Positions 62,418 through 64,000 of a DNA stretch of 64,000 bases are shown piece after piece. A program made the translations under genes and the position numbers. The notes beneath the pieces were generated by a model. That model was not told where the DNA came from and searched no databases. It saw only the letters and a list, made by a program, of their open reading frames with translations. The DNA comes from BOG-1184 sp964651515 (GTDB taxonomy: Bacteria > Fibrobacterota > Chitinivibrionia > Chitinivibrionales > Chitinispirillaceae): NCBI GenBank assembly GCA_964651515.1, contig CAZYYB010000002.1, positions 40,522-104,521 on the forward strand, read 5' to 3'. How positions within the stretch are numbered: position 1 is the first letter of the stretch; every line of letters starts with the position of its first letter.

Positions 62418-62969
62418 TCATCCCTCATCCCTCATTCCCTCAACCTTTTCTTTTGCCAGCTCCGCCATCCGCACCCTCTCCCCCGCATCCTTCCCCATTC
62501 CCGTCACCATGCACCACGCCGCATTGAGCCGTGCCAGGTTCAGCGATATTTTCTCCACATCGAGCGCGAACTCGTCCCCGACAGCATTGAAATCCACGGT
62601 AACGAAGTTATACGGGCAGCTCGCCGCAATCCGTTCGGTGAATTCCGTGCTCCGCAGGAGCAACCCATGGGTGCGGCAGATGAGCGGGCGGGCGGCATAG
62701 ATGCGGCACCTGTCGTCGGTCAGGAATGGGCACCACTCCTCGCCCGTGGGATGTGGAGGGGGCTTTTGCCGGGCGCCGGTATCGCGGTCGCAGTGGTCGG
62801 TGATGATCGCGGCTTCGAGCTTATTGACCGAAGTGAGCGTGCAGCAGGTGCCGCATCCGGGAGCGCAGGCGAACTGATCAGGGAAACGGTCGACCACGCG
62901 TTTCCAGAAGGAATCGCAGTAATCGGTGAGCCGGGAGTACCGGTCGAGAATGTCCTGCGGGGTCGCCAT
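62418..62969 (-). CDS. YkgJ-type cysteine-cluster protein
   Basis: 183 residues. N-terminal cluster CAPGCGTCCTLTSVNKLEA (about 36-54), then CPFLTDDRCRIYAARPLICR followed by TH near 85-110: the eight-cysteine CxxxCxxCC...CP(F/Y)L...C.IY..RP..CR pattern of the YkgJ/zinc-or-iron-chelating family (PF03692). Likely cytoplasmic metal-cluster protein of unknown role. The C-terminus runs into tandem GGGATGA-like repeats, and the stop codon lies inside them, so the last five or so residues may be a recent extension. Confidence 0.88.
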   Translation of the reverse strand: MATPQDILDRYSRLTDYCDSFWKRVVDRFPDQFACAPGCGTCCTLTSVNKLEAAIITDHCDRDTGARQKPPPHPTGEEWCPFLTDDRCRIYAARPLICRTHGLLLRSTEFTERIAASCPYNFVTVDFNAVGDEFALDVEKISLNLARLNAAWCMVTGMGKDAGERVRMAELAKEKVEGMRDEG

Positions 62970-62989
62970 GAATTACTATTGACCGGCTC

Positions 62990-64000
62990 TCAGTCGAGCC
63001 CGGCGGTAAGTTTTCCGTCCATGATGACCAGGCCCTTGAAGAAATCTCCGGCAGTACCGGCGGATTTGAAGGAGCGCGGTCCCTTGCCGGTACCGATGAA
63101 GAATCCGACCCGGTAGATGCTCTCGCCCGCGGCCGCTTCTTTCGACTCCACATGGACGCCGAGCATGTCCAGCCGGCAGTTTTTCCAGAGCTGCGGAGCG
63201 TTACGCTCCCCGCCCGGCAGGTAGTACAGTCCCTTGGTGCGGCCCCAGATGAGCTGGAACAGGAGGTGGGTGCCGATGCTCGCCCAGAAGGAGGGGCATT
63301 GCACCTCCCTGAAGGTGCGTTCGCGCGAGGGAAAATTCTCGCGCAGGGATCCGCTGTAGAAATCGAGATTCTCGCCGGTCCAGTGGTCGTTGACAAGGTA
63401 CAGGGGCGACAGGTACTGCTCGAACACGATGAGCGACGTTTCGGCGATGATATCGTCGAAGACGATCATGCCGTCCTCGCCCCAGGTCTGGACCCGTACC
63501 TGGCGCCTGAGCACCGGCGTTCCGGAGGCGTTATAGTACCTGATGAGTCCGTAGGTATCGAACCCGTCGCGCAGGAGGCGGTCGACATGAAACGCGGTGT
63601 CGTAGGACTGGATATGGTTCGAGACCTGCGGTATTCCCAGCAGGCTCGCCTTGACCGGTATCAGGAGCTCGGGCTGCGAATGGACCGATACACCGATGAC
63701 CGGATGGTCGCCGAGCGCCTTCCACGCCATGGAGCGCGTGGTACGGAAGTTCCGGCGGTAGCATACCTCCACGTACGGATAAATGTGGCGCGAATCGACC
63801 ATGTTTTCGATCTGGACCGTCATCGCCGGGGACGCCGCCGGGGCGGAGAGCGGCAGGCACGCAAGGAGCGAGAGTTCGAGACCGACATTGCTCTGGAAGA
63901 GGAGGTTCCACCCGTCGTGAAGCTGTTCGAGGCCGTAAACCCACGGCCCCTCGTTCTCCTGCGTCGTCAGGAGGCAGGTATCCATCCACGACAAAAGGTG
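62990..64000 (-). CDS. C-terminal part of an unrecognised, possibly heparinase-like, protein (cut by edge)
   Basis: The frame is open to the window edge (337 codons), so the first part is missing. Visible features: many beta-strand-like segments with aromatic residues (IYPYVEVCYRRNFRTTRSMA, then HSQPELLIPVKASLLGIP, EDGMIVFDDIIAETSLIVFE, HWTGENLDFYSGSLRENFPS, IGTHLLFQLIWGRTKGLYYL). The strand-rich layout with WGEDGMIVFDD resembles the beta-sandwich part of heparinase II/III-like lyases, but I cannot assign the family with any certainty. It follows the YkgJ-type gene's promoter side by 20 bases on the same strand, so it is probably upstream in one transcript. Confidence 0.55.
   Translation of the reverse strand, partial: HLLSWMDTCLLTTQENEGPWVYGLEQLHDGWNLLFQSNVGLELSLLACLPLSAPAASPAMTVQIENMVDSRHIYPYVEVCYRRNFRTTRSMAWKALGDHPVIGVSVHSQPELLIPVKASLLGIPQVSNHIQSYDTAFHVDRLLRDGFDTYGLIRYYNASGTPVLRRQVRVQTWGEDGMIVFDDIIAETSLIVFEQYLSPLYLVNDHWTGENLDFYSGSLRENFPSRERTFREVQCPSFWASIGTHLLFQLIWGRTKGLYYLPGGERNAPQLWKNCRLDMLGVHVESKEAAAGESIYRVGFFIGTGKGPRSFKSAGTAGDFFKGLVIMDGKLTAGLD

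Noticed and set aside
62417..62450. CRISPR-like short repeats (CCTCATCCCTCATCCCTCATT)
   Set aside because: Simple tandem 7-mers without spacers, overlapping the end of a coding region.

Overview
The window looks like a chromosomal piece of a Gram-negative, GC-rich bacterium of the FCB group, most likely a Fibrobacterota/Chitinispirillales-type organism. This is inferred from the combination of a GldA/GldF/GldG-like ABC operon, secreted plant-polysaccharide enzymes with type-IX-like C-terminal sorting domains, FGE/SUMF1-domain lipoproteins, a chlamydial-HC1-like mini-histone, an outer-membrane barrel and a flagellin. No rRNA, tRNA or CRISPR array was seen.

Layout. (1) 1-297: 5' part of a flagellin gene (minus strand, cut by the window edge) with a near-perfect sigma-28 promoter. 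(2) 587-11236, minus strand: a surface-glycan or flagellar-decoration island. Two pectate-lyase-fold, tailspike-like proteins bracket several GT-A-type glycosyltransferase-like proteins, a GT2-methyltransferase-DUF616 fusion and a UDP-galactopyranose mutase gene carrying a frameshift. Two AT-rich, mutually similar sigma-70-like promoters drive the two halves. (3) 11644-13731: a cysteine desulfurase fused to quinolinate synthase NadA. (4) 13779-25870: an A+T-richer defence island. It holds a PD-(D/E)XK-like nuclease, a Ser/Thr kinase overlapping a conserved-looking protein of unknown family, an AAA ATPase with a TOPRIM-like (DUF4276) partner, and a DNA methyltransferase with a PLD-SNF2 helicase. 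A remnant of a DinD-like gene lies between the last two. (5) 25871-30226: a repeat-rich spacer, an FGE-fold lipoprotein and a B12/radical-SAM protein. (6) 30380-33825: a structured leader RNA candidate, an MltD-type LysM lytic transglycosylase and an SppA protease. (7) 33874-61031: a polysaccharide-degradation region (two GH43, GH2, GH3, PL4 lyase, outer-membrane barrel, beta-propeller protein). It is interrupted by a mini-histone, the Gld-like ABC operon, an MFS exporter and a GT-C-like membrane protein. (8) 61055-64000: a ferritin-like protein, a degraded nucleotidyltransferase toxin/partner pair, a YkgJ-type cysteine-cluster protein and a C-terminal piece of an unrecognised, possibly heparinase-like, protein.

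How the parts may work together. The secreted hydrolases (arabinan/xylan GH43, beta-galactosidase GH2, beta-glucosidase GH3, rhamnogalacturonan lyase PL4) form a pectin/hemicellulose side-chain degradation set. Most carry a C-terminal sorting-like domain, but the GH3 does not, and a stand-alone sorting-like domain is encoded immediately upstream of it. The glycosyltransferases beside the flagellin gene suggest glycosylation of flagella or another surface filament. The defence island is the most likely place for an uncharacterised system, in particular the kinase plus unknown partner plus nuclease cassette. The NifS-NadA fusion is the most striking single gene. A dispersed palindromic repeat family occupies intergenic gaps around 26.3-26.6, 58.1 and 61.6 kb.
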